In this document: piece after piece, positions 47,653 to 56,556 of the stretch
Layout: every line of letters starts with the position of its first letter
Numbering within the stretch: position 1 is the stretch's first letter
Assembly (NCBI GenBank): GCA_028285755.1
Contig: JANQOQ010000008.1
Location: forward strand, 443,399-507,398
Direction: 5' to 3'
Origin: Puniceicoccaceae bacterium
GTDB lineage: Bacteria > Verrucomicrobiota > Verrucomicrobiia > Opitutales > JAFGAQ01
DNA: 64,000 nt
Made by a program: the position numbers and the translations under genes
The notes under the pieces: generated by a model
What the model was told of the DNA's origin: nothing
The model's database searches: none
Seen by the model: only the letters and a program-made list of their open reading frames with translations

Positions 47653-49827
47653 ATGAAATTCTCCTCCATTAAATATAAGATATTGTTGTTAGCTGTTATG
47701 TCCATCGTGGTAACTACCGTTTTCCAGCTGGTCATACTCATACTGGAACGTGCTGAAGTGGCAAAATCCACTGATAAGGCGGAAGGAAAAATAAAAGAAT
47801 TGGTGCTAACTTATGCCGAAACGGAGACATCAAAGATTGCGAATGATGTCTATCTCATGTGCCAAAGTGTTCAGAACATGTTGAATTTAGCACGGTTTCA
47901 GGACGACGCAGTATTTAAGGAGGAAACCAATGCTAAAGAACTCATGATGGCAGATCCTGAAGTGATTTCCGTATTAAGTGATAGTATTATGAATATTACT
48001 GTGGGGAAAACAGGCTATGTATACGTGCTCGGTGCTAAAGGAGAGGATAAGGGCCATTACATTATATCAATGGGTGGAACGCGAAATGGCGAAAGCATCT
48101 GGGACGCCAAAGATTCATCTGGAAATTACTTTATACAGAATGTAGTCAATTCTGCTGTTGGGCTTGATCGTCGCACAGGCAATGATATGGCATTTGTCCG
48201 CTACCCGTGGAAAAATGAGGGAGAAGCTGAAGCACGCATGAAAATCGCTGCAGTTTCTTATTTTGAAGCATGGGATTGGGTGATCGTAGCGGGTGCCTAT
48301 GAAGATGACTATCAGGATATACTACATATTGTGGAAAATGATTTCGATTACATTCATGGAGCACTCGCCAGTATGCAGAGTCAAATTCTCTATTTTTCGC
48401 TTATCTCTATTTTAGTAATTGCATGTATTGCTTACTGGCTTGCGAGCAGAATGGCGCAGCCCATTAATCATGCAGTAGAAGTCATCAAAAAGGTCACGCA
48501 AGGAGATTTGAAACAACGCCTCCGTGTGAAAACGTCTGACGAAGTAGGCGTAATATCTGATTCTATTAATCACCTCACAGAGCAACTGCAGAAAATTATT
48601 CATGAGGTTAAATCATATACCGGCACATTAAGTGTCACATCCAAGGGGTTTCTGGATAATGCCAAGCAGCTCGCTTCTGCTGAAGAGCAAATCAGTCATC
48701 AAACCGACGCAGTCGCGGTTGCAGGTCAACAGCTTTCAAGTAACGTACAAGGAGTGGCCAGTACTGCTGAGGAGTTATCTGCAGCCGCCAATAATGTGAG
48801 CGCATCGATCGAAGAAATGAGTGCATCCATTGATGAAGTCGCCTCGAATTGTGAAAAGGAAAAATGCGTTGCCGAAAGGGCTAATATTAAAGCAAAGGAA
48901 ACCTCGGAAGTAATGTCGGCATTGGGCAAGTCTGCAGACGAAATAGGGTCAGTGATTCAATTGATCAGTAATATTGCTGATCAGACCAATTTGCTTGCGC
49001 TGAATGCTACAATAGAAGCGGCAAGCGCCGGTGAAGCTGGCAAGGGGTTTGGGGTTGTCGCCACTGAGGTAAAAGAACTGGCCAGACAAAGTGCAGATGC
49101 CACAGACAAGATTTCTGCAAGTATTGAGAACATTCAGGCATGCACCCGTGACTCAGTACACCAAATTACTGAAATCACATCTGTCATTGATGAAATGTAC
49201 GAAATATCCAACAGCATAGCAGCTGCTGTGGAGCAACAAAGCGCTGCCGCAAACGAAATATCTAAAACGGTGGCAAACGTTTCTGCTGCCAGTGTTGAAT
49301 TATCGATGAGCGTTAACGAGAGCTCTTCGGCCGCCGATGAGGTCGCTCATAATATCGTTGGCGTAAGGGAAGCCTCTGCTGAGAGTGCAGTCGCCACTCT
49401 TGAGAATGAAACCACTTCCTACGATATTGCGCGTATGGCCGAAAGGCTCACTGCCATAACCTCAGGTTTTAACTCAGGTGAGGCTGCCTTCAATATCGCT
49501 GAGATTAAGAGTGCTCACATGCAGTGGGTATCACGCTTAAGTCGGGTGATGCTCGGTAAACTCGATATGAAGAGCGAAGAGGTGGCCTCAGACCAGGAAT
49601 GTGCATTTGGCAAATGGTTTTACAGTGACGCGGGTAAAAGTATGTCCAAACATCCGGCTTATGCTGAAGTAGAAAAACATCATAGCAAAATACACAGTAT
49701 CGCTCGCGAAATCGTTGGCTTGATCGAGAACAACCGTAAGGATAAAGCTGAGCTTATGATGCATGATTTTGAGGAAACCCGACGGTCTTTGTTTCTCTCC
49801 CTGGATCAGCTCTATACGGCGTATTAG
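47653..49827 (+). CDS. Chemoreceptor with Cache sensor and C-terminal CZB zinc domain (copy 1)
   Basis: The 724-aa receptor has TM1 at about 9-28 and an extracytoplasmic sCache-type domain to about 240 ([28 protein letters not shown]). TM2 is near 245-265, then HAMP and the signalling domain with tip [22 protein letters not shown]-terminal CZB domain runs from about 620, with candidate zinc ligands H622, C650, H677 and H681. CZB domains bind zinc through a redox-sensitive Cys and report hypochlorite or zinc. The next gene is a paralogue of the same layout, so the pair arose by tandem duplication. No che genes are in the window. Confidence 0.93.
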   Translation: MKFSSIKYKILLLAVMSIVVTTVFQLVILILERAEVAKSTDKAEGKIKELVLTYAETETSKIANDVYLMCQSVQNMLNLARFQDDAVFKEETNAKELMMADPEVISVLSDSIMNITVGKTGYVYVLGAKGEDKGHYIISMGGTRNGESIWDAKDSSGNYFIQNVVNSAVGLDRRTGNDMAFVRYPWKNEGEAEARMKIAAVSYFEAWDWVIVAGAYEDDYQDILHIVENDFDYIHGALASMQSQILYFSLISILVIACIAYWLASRMAQPINHAVEVIKKVTQGDLKQRLRVKTSDEVGVISDSINHLTEQLQKIIHEVKSYTGTLSVTSKGFLDNAKQLASAEEQISHQTDAVAVAGQQLSSNVQGVASTAEELSAAANNVSASIEEMSASIDEVASNCEKEKCVAERANIKAKETSEVMSALGKSADEIGSVIQLISNIADQTNLLALNATIEAASAGEAGKGFGVVATEVKELARQSADATDKISASIENIQACTRDSVHQITEITSVIDEMYEISNSIAAAVEQQSAAANEISKTVANVSAASVELSMSVNESSSAADEVAHNIVGVREASAESAVATLENETTSYDIARMAERLTAITSGFNSGEAAFNIAEIKSAHMQWVSRLSRVMLGKLDMKSEEVASDQECAFGKWFYSDAGKSMSKHPAYAEVEKHHSKIHSIAREIVGLIENNRKDKAELMMHDFEETRRSLFLSLDQLYTAY

Positions 49828-50063
49828 CATAGCATTCCACGACTGCTTTTTAGGGGGCGATATCATCCGCGTGGGTAGATCTTTATGTGGGTTACCAACC
49901 AAATTCCATTGCTAATCTTGTCGATAAGATCCTCTAATGTCGGGGTGGATTATTTCGTATATCAAAATAATGAATTAGTGAAAAACTACGGGTTTAAATA
50001 GGGATTTTCATAAATTGCCACATTCATTAAGGTGTCTTCTTTGTTCATATAGAAATCCTTAAA

Positions 50064-50079
50064 GTTACAATATTGTAAC
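50064..50079. promoter_or_regulatory. Perfect 16-bp palindrome before the second Cache-CZB receptor
   Basis: GTTACAATATTGTAAC is its own reverse complement and ends 18 bp before the ATG. It contains TACAAT, a plausible -10 element, so a bound dimeric regulator would block the promoter. Its core ACAATATTGTAA recurs at 33740-33751. No such site precedes the first copy of the receptor. Confidence 0.5.
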
Positions 50080-50097
50080 GTCGAATGTTCCTACATT

Positions 50098-52239
50098 ATG
50101 AAGGACTTATCGATTAAATACAAAATCGTAATACTCGTTGTCGCGACTGTTGTCATCACCACACTATTGCAAATGGCTCTCTTGGTCTATGAGAAAAACG
50201 AGGTGCAGCACTCCACAGATTTAGCTGAAGAAAAATACAACGAAATTGTGATGGGGTATGCGGAAACGGTAACCGCAAAAATCGCAAAAGATGTATACCT
50301 CATGTGCCAAAGCGTGAAGGATATCGTTCAAAAACAAGGCAACCACCAATCCGTAGAGTCAATAGCAAAGGATCCTGAAGTATTCGATACTTTGAGCGAG
50401 AAGATGATGGAAGTGGTTGTGGGTAAGACCGGCTACGTATTTGTGCTGGGGGCTAAGGGGGATGACCGTGGCCACTATATTATTTCTCATCAAGGCAAAC
50501 GAAACGGTGAGAATATCTGGTCTGCTCAGGATTCGTCGGGAAAATATTTTATACAGGATATGGTAAACAAGGCACTCAATTTGAGCCCCGAAACCGGGAA
50601 TGCGATCGATTACATCCACTATCCCTGGCAAAATGCAGGTGAGCCGGAACCGCGTATGAAATTGGCTGCAATCACGTATATGCCTGAGTGGGATTGGGTA
50701 ATTGTTGCAGGCGCATATGAAGACGATTACACCGAAATGCTTAGTGTAGGCACAGAATTCAACAGCATTCGTGATTCTCTGTCCCTGATGCAATGGATAT
50801 TCATCATTGCGGGGGTTGTATCAACCCTGGTCTTTGCGTGGGTCGGGTATATCATGGCGGGAATTCTGGTGAGGCCATTGAAGAAGGCTGTTAAGACGAT
50901 TCAGAAGGTTACAAAAGGAGATTTAACCGAGCGCGTAGATGTTGATAGTAAAGATGAAGTGGGCGTTATCGCGCTCTCATTCAATCAATTGGTTGATCAA
51001 TTGCAGGCTATTATCCACGAAGTAAAATCCTATTCGGGGACCCTTAAGATTACGGCTTCTTCCTTATTGGATAATGCAGAGCAATTGGCTACAGCAGATG
51101 AACAGATCGGTAATCAAACCAACGCAGTAGCAGCAGCGGGAGAGGAACTGTCGGTTAACATTAATAGCGTAGCTACCACTGCTGAAGAATTATCTGTTTC
51201 CGCAAACAATGTTGCTGCGTCTATAGAAGAAATGAGCGCTTCGATTAATGAAGTCGCCTCCAACTGCGAGAAGGAGAAAAATGTCGCTGAAAAAGCGAGT
51301 TTAAAGGCGAAAGAAACTTCTGAGGTGATGACCTCATTGGGCAAATCGGCCGAACAGATTGGTTCGATCGTTCAATTGATTAATAGTATCGCCAGTCAGA
51401 CCAATCTACTCGCATTGAACGCCACTATCGAAGCGGCAAGCGCAGGTGAAGCGGGAAAAGGCTTTGCGGTAGTCGCCAGTGAGGTTAAAGAATTGGCCAA
51501 ACAAAGCGCAGATGCCACGGAGCAGATAGATGCCAGTATTCAGGGAATACAGGATTCGATCCGAAACTCTGTCGATCAAATAGTGGAAATAAATGAGGTC
51601 ATTGATGAGGTTTACGAAATTTCCAATAGCATTGCCGCTGCCATTGAACAACAAAGCTCGACTACCAATGAGATAGCCAGAACAGTAAATAATGTTTCGG
51701 AAGCGAGTGTAGAACTCTCCAGGAATGTCAATGAAAGCTCTAATGCTTCGAGTGAAGTGTCTCAAAACATTCTGGGCGTAAAGCATGCCATGGCGGACAC
51801 CAGTATCGCAATGACTCAAAACAAAACGACTTCTTTCGACATTACCCGTATGTCGGATAGGCTCGCTGATTTGACTTCAGGCTTCAATTCCGGGCAAGCC
51901 TCTTTCGATATAGCCGAAATTAAGCAAAAACATATGCAATGGGTGAGCCGTTTGAATGGAGTCATTTTGGGCAAAGTCAAAATGAGTTCAAATGAAGTCG
52001 CCTCAGATACTGAGTGTGATTTTGGAAAATGGTTCTACAGTGAAGAAGGGAAATCATTCTCTGATCATGCCGCCTATGCTGATGTGGAAAAGCACCATCA
52101 CCGAGTGCATGAGATCGCACTGGAAGTGGTAAGTCTAGTTGAAAACCATCAAAACGACAATGCTAAGGAGCGAATGTCCGATTTTGAAGATGCGCGCCGT
52201 TCACTGTTTGTTTCCCTGGATAATCTTTATGCTGCTTAA
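50098..52239 (+). CDS. Chemoreceptor with Cache sensor and C-terminal CZB zinc domain (copy 2)
   Basis: The 713-aa protein has the same architecture as its upstream neighbour: TM1, extracytoplasmic Cache domain ([28 protein letters not shown]), TM2, HAMP, signalling hairpin and CZB domain. Candidate zinc ligands are H612, C640, H667 and H671. Cytoplasmic parts are nearly alike in the two copies, while the sensor domains differ more, for example in the loop before the Cache core. Ligand specificity may therefore have diverged while downstream signalling stayed shared. A 16-bp palindrome sits in the promoter region of this copy only. Confidence 0.93.
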   Translation: MKDLSIKYKIVILVVATVVITTLLQMALLVYEKNEVQHSTDLAEEKYNEIVMGYAETVTAKIAKDVYLMCQSVKDIVQKQGNHQSVESIAKDPEVFDTLSEKMMEVVVGKTGYVFVLGAKGDDRGHYIISHQGKRNGENIWSAQDSSGKYFIQDMVNKALNLSPETGNAIDYIHYPWQNAGEPEPRMKLAAITYMPEWDWVIVAGAYEDDYTEMLSVGTEFNSIRDSLSLMQWIFIIAGVVSTLVFAWVGYIMAGILVRPLKKAVKTIQKVTKGDLTERVDVDSKDEVGVIALSFNQLVDQLQAIIHEVKSYSGTLKITASSLLDNAEQLATADEQIGNQTNAVAAAGEELSVNINSVATTAEELSVSANNVAASIEEMSASINEVASNCEKEKNVAEKASLKAKETSEVMTSLGKSAEQIGSIVQLINSIASQTNLLALNATIEAASAGEAGKGFAVVASEVKELAKQSADATEQIDASIQGIQDSIRNSVDQIVEINEVIDEVYEISNSIAAAIEQQSSTTNEIARTVNNVSEASVELSRNVNESSNASSEVSQNILGVKHAMADTSIAMTQNKTTSFDITRMSDRLADLTSGFNSGQASFDIAEIKQKHMQWVSRLNGVILGKVKMSSNEVASDTECDFGKWFYSEEGKSFSDHAAYADVEKHHHRVHEIALEVVSLVENHQNDNAKERMSDFEDARRSLFVSLDNLYAA

Positions 52240-52246
52240 AAGCAGC
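52231..52246 (+). terminator. Weak hairpin overlapping the receptor stop codon
   Basis: GCTGCT and AGCAGC pair around TAAA, with the stop codon in the loop and CTCTTT after it. The T run is poor, so termination here is uncertain. Confidence 0.3.
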
Positions 52247-52294
52247 CTCTTTGTGCCGAATATTAGCGGTATCTGCAATATATAGACTCATTAC

Positions 52295-53644
52295 ATGACA
52301 CTAAAAAACTTACACCGAATCACTTGTGCAGTCATCTATATAAGTGTATCAGTTATAACATCAGCTGTCGCTGATACATCATCAGAACTTGCAGAGCTGA
52401 GAGCCATGGTGCTGGCTTTGCGCGATGAGGTCACCGATCTCAAGCAGCAGCTCGCAGAAAAGGAGGCCCAACGGGATGTTGCTCCTGCTCCCAAATTGGA
52501 GACCGATTCACCCGTTCGCCAACCGGTTACCACCCCCGCGATCGCAAGTGTATCTTCTCGCTACGGCTTGAGTTTATATGGCTATTTCAAGCTCGATACC
52601 TTTTATAACAGCGGCCTCAGTTCGAAACAGGAAATTCCGTATTGGGTATTGCCGGATTCCGGTATCAACCAAGGTGACTTCGACCTAACGGCTAAAGAGA
52701 CCCGCATTGGTATGGATTTTGCCGGGCCTGAAGTCATGGATGGTAAAGTCTCTGGTAAACTGGAACTGGATTTTTATGGTCAAATCAATTCACCCACGAA
52801 TCTAGCCAAAAATCATGCATACACTCCCCGGAGCCGCCATGCCTATCTGAATTGGGACTTTGGGGATTGGACTGTCCTGGCAGGTAAGACCTGGGAGCCC
52901 TATATAGTGATATCCCCTCAATCACTTAATTTTGCATATTACAACTTTCAGGGGCAATTGGGGTTGCGCAAAACCCAACTGCGGCTCACACGCAAATTGA
53001 AGTCCGGGCTCGATATTGTGGGTGCAGTCATTGAATCGGTAGGAGGTGTACACGGGGCTGATCTTGATGGGGATTTACAGGATGACGGATCCGATTCGGA
53101 GTTCCCATCCTTTGCAGCAAAATTTGTTTATCGCCGTGCTACTGAGGTGCAAAAAGACTTTGTGCTGGGAATGTCCGTCGTATATGGTCAGGAGCAATTG
53201 GATTTACTGCCTAATGCTTCGGGTAAGCGATTTGATGCCTGGGCGGTGACCGCAGCTTACGAACTCCCGGTTAGTGAATGGCTAACTATGAAAACCAACG
53301 CATTCATAGGCTCAAACATGGATAGCTACTGGGGAGGCGTCGGGCAGGGTATCAACCTCCAGACTCAGGAGGAAATTGCTGGCTGGGGAATGTGGTCTCA
53401 GCTCCAGTTTCAACCCACGGATGCATGGTCTTTAAATGTGGGTTATTCCATCGATAATCCGGATGATGCAGACTTGAACTTTGGGAATCGCACGAAGAAT
53501 GAAACCTGGCTAATCAATACCTATTACAACTTCCATCCCTCCCTTATCTGGGGGCTGGAATACATGCGCGGAAGTACGGGATATCTCGGTCTGGGCACAG
53601 CCGACAATGACCACATTCATAGTTCCCTGATCTACAAATTTTGA
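52295..53644 (+). CDS. Outer-membrane porin-like beta-barrel protein
   Basis: The 449-aa protein has a signal peptide (about 1-26, ending SAVA) and a short coiled coil (LAELRAMVLALRDEVTDLKQ). A beta-barrel follows, starting SLYGYFKLDTFYNSG and ending with the outer-membrane signature SSLIYKF (terminal Phe). Alternating aromatic/hydrophobic strands run throughout. The N-terminal coiled coil before the barrel is common in porins of marine and PVC bacteria. Substrate unknown. It is followed by a terminator and the convergent yraN gene. Confidence 0.82.
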   Translation: MTLKNLHRITCAVIYISVSVITSAVADTSSELAELRAMVLALRDEVTDLKQQLAEKEAQRDVAPAPKLETDSPVRQPVTTPAIASVSSRYGLSLYGYFKLDTFYNSGLSSKQEIPYWVLPDSGINQGDFDLTAKETRIGMDFAGPEVMDGKVSGKLELDFYGQINSPTNLAKNHAYTPRSRHAYLNWDFGDWTVLAGKTWEPYIVISPQSLNFAYYNFQGQLGLRKTQLRLTRKLKSGLDIVGAVIESVGGVHGADLDGDLQDDGSDSEFPSFAAKFVYRRATEVQKDFVLGMSVVYGQEQLDLLPNASGKRFDAWAVTAAYELPVSEWLTMKTNAFIGSNMDSYWGGVGQGINLQTQEEIAGWGMWSQLQFQPTDAWSLNVGYSIDNPDDADLNFGNRTKNETWLINTYYNFHPSLIWGLEYMRGSTGYLGLGTADNDHIHSSLIYKF

Positions 53645-53646
53645 TC

Positions 53647-53666
53647 AATGCCTATAAGGCATTTTT
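53647..53666 (+). terminator. Rho-independent terminator after the porin gene
   Basis: AATGCC and GGCATT form a 6-bp stem around TATAA, followed by TTT, 3 bp past the porin stop. It overlaps the last codons of the convergent yraN gene. Confidence 0.6.
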
Positions 53667-54059
53667 GAAGTGGTGAATTTCCGGTTCGCCATCTCCATGG
53701 CGCACCTCAACTACATCCCAGCGATACGTCCGGGGCTTTTGCTTGAGTGCTTTGAGATAATACTGACCCGCCTTTTGTAGATGCTGCTTTTTGGACTGGG
53801 ATAAGGTGGCATACCCCGGCACTTTGCTTTGTATCGCCCGGGTTCTCACTTCTACGAAGACCAATACGGCTTCGTCCTGCATGATGAGATCGATCTCGTA
53901 TTTTCCTTTGCGCCAGTTCTGTTTTAATAACCGTAATCTGGTCTGTTTCTTCAAATAATCGCGGGCAAGTTTTTCACCCTTCGCCCCCGTTTTTAAATGC
54001 TCAGGCCATTTATCTTTCTGATGTTTTGGTAACCATTGTCTGATCCATCTGATATTCAT
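53652..54059 (-). CDS. YraN/UPF0102-family nuclease-like protein
   Basis: The 135-aa protein has the UPF0102 pattern: GAKGEKLARDYLKKQ, then a PD-(D/E)xK-like core GKYEIDLIMQDEAVLVFVEVRTR with candidate metal residues E/D and E-x-R. QSKKQHLQKAGQYYL follows. The family resembles Holliday-junction-resolvase-type nucleases, but no cellular role is established. It lies 7 bp downstream of the TSUP permease gene. Confidence 0.85.
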   Translation of the reverse strand: MNIRWIRQWLPKHQKDKWPEHLKTGAKGEKLARDYLKKQTRLRLLKQNWRKGKYEIDLIMQDEAVLVFVEVRTRAIQSKVPGYATLSQSKKQHLQKAGQYYLKALKQKPRTYRWDVVEVRHGDGEPEIHHFKNAL

Positions 54060-54066
54060 TGTCCAG

Positions 54067-54825
54067 TTACCAGATCAGCATCTTAAGCCCGGCAACCACA
54101 ATGAAGAACCAAACCAGAATTTCAAAAGTCTTTTGTGGGATATACTTAACGATACGGGGAGTAATGAGCCCGGCTATGATTGCAAAAATTCCCAGAAACA
54201 GGCTGATCTTGAGCGTTTCCCAATTGAGGTTATCCAAACTTACCTGAACCGGGAGCTTGATTACATTGATGATAAAAAAGAACCAGGCAGCGGTGCCGAT
54301 AAATGCATATTTGGGGAGCCCCACGGCGAGCAGATAGATCGCTACGACCGGTCCGGCTGCATTTGCCAATAGGGTGGCTATCCCCCCGAAAATTCCGGTA
54401 ACCCCAATAAACCAAAGCGAATGTTTTTGCTCCGCTTCCGAATTTTCTAGATCCTTTACCATCCGCTTGCGAATAAAATGCACCGCAACCATTAATAACA
54501 AAATACCTCCAATCACCTTGGAGAGTAATCCATCATCCATTCTACCAAATAGTAGTGCTCCAAATCCGATCCCGATAGTTACCCACGGAAGTAATTTTAA
54601 TAAGTACTTCCATTGCGTATGGCGCTGGTAGACTGCTATCGCTACGATATCTGCGCAAATCAATACCGGTAGCAAAATACCCACTGACGCCTTGGTGGGG
54701 AAGGCCATTGCGAAAAGGATGATCGAGAGATTTCCCGCTCCGGGCAGCCCCCCCTTACCCATACCGACAAATAGCGCTCCTAAGATTGCAATGGCCCATG
54801 CCTGGTTATCCAGCTCATATAACAT
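54067..54825 (-). CDS. TSUP (TauE/SafE) family permease
   Basis: From ATG 54825 the protein has 252 aa and about seven to eight TM helices, with the family start GALFVGMGKGGLPGAGNLSI and a repeated second half beginning GVTGIFGGIATLLANAAGP. TSUP members export or import sulfite, sulfoacetate or other small sulfur or carboxylate anions. The substrate is unknown here. An in-frame ATG at 54873 would leave only 27 bp before the divergent thioredoxin-like gene, so I prefer the shorter start. Confidence 0.85.
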   Translation of the reverse strand: MLYELDNQAWAIAILGALFVGMGKGGLPGAGNLSIILFAMAFPTKASVGILLPVLICADIVAIAVYQRHTQWKYLLKLLPWVTIGIGFGALLFGRMDDGLLSKVIGGILLLMVAVHFIRKRMVKDLENSEAEQKHSLWFIGVTGIFGGIATLLANAAGPVVAIYLLAVGLPKYAFIGTAAWFFFIINVIKLPVQVSLDNLNWETLKISLFLGIFAIIAGLITPRIVKYIPQKTFEILVWFFIVVAGLKMLIW

Positions 54826-54900
54826 GGCTAGCAGCCTGAATGGGATTTCTTCAGCGCTCAAGGCTTGAATCAAGACAAACTAAATATTAAACCTTTGGAT

Positions 54901-55758
54901 ATGAAGTGTTTCATAGCCCCCATTCTGATCTGTTCTCTCTGCGCTTTCCTTCAAGCCCATCAAATTCAGAAGGGGGATCCGGTTACCGCTGTTCTGGATG
55001 CCCTTGGTCAGCCCGAAGGGATTATTGAGGTTAACGGGGTTGAAGCTTATAGTTACCCACAGGGAGTTATTAGGATTCAAAATGGAATCGTGATGAGTGT
55101 TAGTGATGACTTCTATTCGGAGTCAGGCATTTATGAAGTTGAAGCAGATTCCCTAGAAACCAATTCAAAACCACCACCCAATTCTCTACAACTGACGCTA
55201 GGAGCCAACGAACCGGAAGAAGTAGTAGCTGCGGTACCTGAATTTCGCTGGTTTCAAAACTATGGAGAGGCACGCGTGCTGGCACAACAAACGCAACGTC
55301 CGCTGCTCCTTTTTTTTACAGGGTCTGATTGGTGTGGATGGTGCCATCGATTACAGGACGAAGTGCTAAAAACATCCCAATTTAAAGACTTTGCGAAAGA
55401 TAAACTGATTCTCGTAGAAGTCGATTTCCCTAACGGCTTTAGGCTACCTCGCAATATCTCCGAACAAAATGAAAAACTTAAGAATACATGGAGTGTTCGC
55501 GGGTTTCCAACGATAGTTTTATTGGATGCGCAAGAAAACTATTTAACCCGTGGCGGATATGCAAGAGGCGGAGCTCAACCCTTTATTGAATGGCTCGCGA
55601 GTAATATTCCAGGCAGTCCTAATTATCAAGGACCTCAATCACAGTCGCAGGGTCTCGCTTTGTTTGGTATTTCACTGACTTCCCCGGCAGGTTTGCTAAA
55701 AATAGCGCTCATCGGCATAGGTATTCTCATCTTGCTCAACAAAGTATTCCGCAGATAA
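54901..55758 (+). CDS. Membrane-anchored thioredoxin-like protein with N-terminal SmpA-like repeat
   Basis: From ATG 54901 the protein has 285 aa. A signal peptide (about 1-19) is followed by a 50-residue unit (KGDPVTAVLDALGQPEGIIE) resembling SmpA/OmlA-like repeats. A thioredoxin fold has active site C145-G-W-C148 in SDWCGWCHRLQDEV, the Thioredoxin_7 type, and a cis-Pro in VRGFPTIVLLD. A C-terminal TM helix (LLKIALIGIGILILL) closes it. It would work in the periplasm as a disulfide reductase or isomerase. The frame upstream to TTG 54865 is unlikely to be used. Confidence 0.83.
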   Translation: MKCFIAPILICSLCAFLQAHQIQKGDPVTAVLDALGQPEGIIEVNGVEAYSYPQGVIRIQNGIVMSVSDDFYSESGIYEVEADSLETNSKPPPNSLQLTLGANEPEEVVAAVPEFRWFQNYGEARVLAQQTQRPLLLFFTGSDWCGWCHRLQDEVLKTSQFKDFAKDKLILVEVDFPNGFRLPRNISEQNEKLKNTWSVRGFPTIVLLDAQENYLTRGGYARGGAQPFIEWLASNIPGSPNYQGPQSQSQGLALFGISLTSPAGLLKIALIGIGILILLNKVFRR

Positions 55759-55761
55759 AAA

Positions 55762-55798
55762 ATGAGGCGTGCTTCGTGAACTGCGAAACACGCCTCAT
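55762..55798 (-). terminator. Terminator shared by two convergent genes
   Basis: ATGAGGCGTG and CACGCCTCAT pair perfectly, and the stem continues inward with one mismatch (CTTCG/CGAAA). On the minus strand it ends in TTTTTT, fitting the gene at 55802-56299. The + strand lacks a T run, so it works less well for the thioredoxin-like gene. Confidence 0.78.
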
Positions 55799-55801
55799 CT
55801 C

Positions 55802-56299
55802 TTAGGGTAACTCATTAGCTGCAAGCAGAGCAACCGGGAGGTTCCTGTCTTCCCGAATGACTCCGACAGCCACTGCGTATATGAGATCCTCCCCGACGGG
55901 GAATGGATCTTTAACCAGATTATTGTCACCCTTGGTGGTTAAATATAATCTGTTTCTGTATACGACCCGATGGCATACGAGGGTAGGATTCTCTTTCCGG
56001 CTGGAAGGATCGCGAAACAGGACAATATCGCCGATCCGGATATCCTCGAACTCATAATCTTTCGTATAAAGAACCAGATCATAATCCAATAGCGTCGGAA
56101 CCATTGAGCCTGTGGGTGCTAACAATGCACCATAGAGTTTACCCGTGTTGGGTAACAGTTTCAGGGGTTCCGATGGGCCAACCAGCGAGGAAGCCGGGTT
56201 GACCGGAAGCGCTGTGTTGTGTGTAGGATTCCGATGAGATACACACCCCAACAGCAGCATTGAAAGGGCAAGCGCCCCGACAAGTCCATAGTATTTCAT
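55802..56299 (-). CDS. Lipoprotein with S24/S26 signal-peptidase-like domain
   Basis: The 165-aa protein begins with a lipoprotein signal (LLLGC, lipid Cys19). Its C-terminal part has the S26 pattern: nucleophile Ser65 in PTGSMVPTL, IRIGDIVLFRDP, His110 in LVCHRVVY and TTKGDNN. The Ser/His arrangement recalls the S26B (SipW/Sec11) type rather than the Ser/Lys bacterial LepB. Signal peptidases are normally anchored by TM helices, so a lipid anchor is unusual and would place the protein in the periplasm or outer membrane. Its substrate is unknown. It is transcribed toward a strong terminator. Confidence 0.72.
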   Translation of the reverse strand: MKYYGLVGALALSMLLLGCVSHRNPTHNTALPVNPASSLVGPSEPLKLLPNTGKLYGALLAPTGSMVPTLLDYDLVLYTKDYEFEDIRIGDIVLFRDPSSRKENPTLVCHRVVYRNRLYLTTKGDNNLVKDPFPVGEDLIYAVAVGVIREDRNLPVALLAANELP

Positions 56300-56374
56300 G
56301 GTTCTGTTGAGTGATGGTTATCATCGTCAGATTTGAATCTGATTATTTGTTAATTTTGGCAGATTTTCTACCTA

Positions 56375-56436
56375 TTGAGAAAGAACAAGATAAGCTACTT
56401 TTGTAGCTGATGCTACATAATCGGCTTATTTCTCAA
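56375..56436. other. Structured intergenic region with competing hairpins
   Basis: Outer arms TTGAGAAA (56375-56382) and TTTCTCAA (56429-56436) pair perfectly, and TAAGC (56391) pairs with GCTTA (56424). Inside, GCTAC (56394), GTAGC (56403) and GCTAC (56412) can form either of two exclusive hairpins. It lies 120 bp upstream of mutS and 76 bp upstream of the lipoprotein gene. It could be an RNA switch, attenuator or protein site; no known riboswitch class is recognised. Confidence 0.35.
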
Positions 56437-56556
56437 AAAACTCAAGTACTTTTGCGATTTAATTAATTTAACTAATCACCTCTATTAGTCTCCTAATCAT
56501 AAGAAAGTATTGCGCTTCATAGGGCTTCCGTTTTCCTTGAGCTATTACACTCATCT

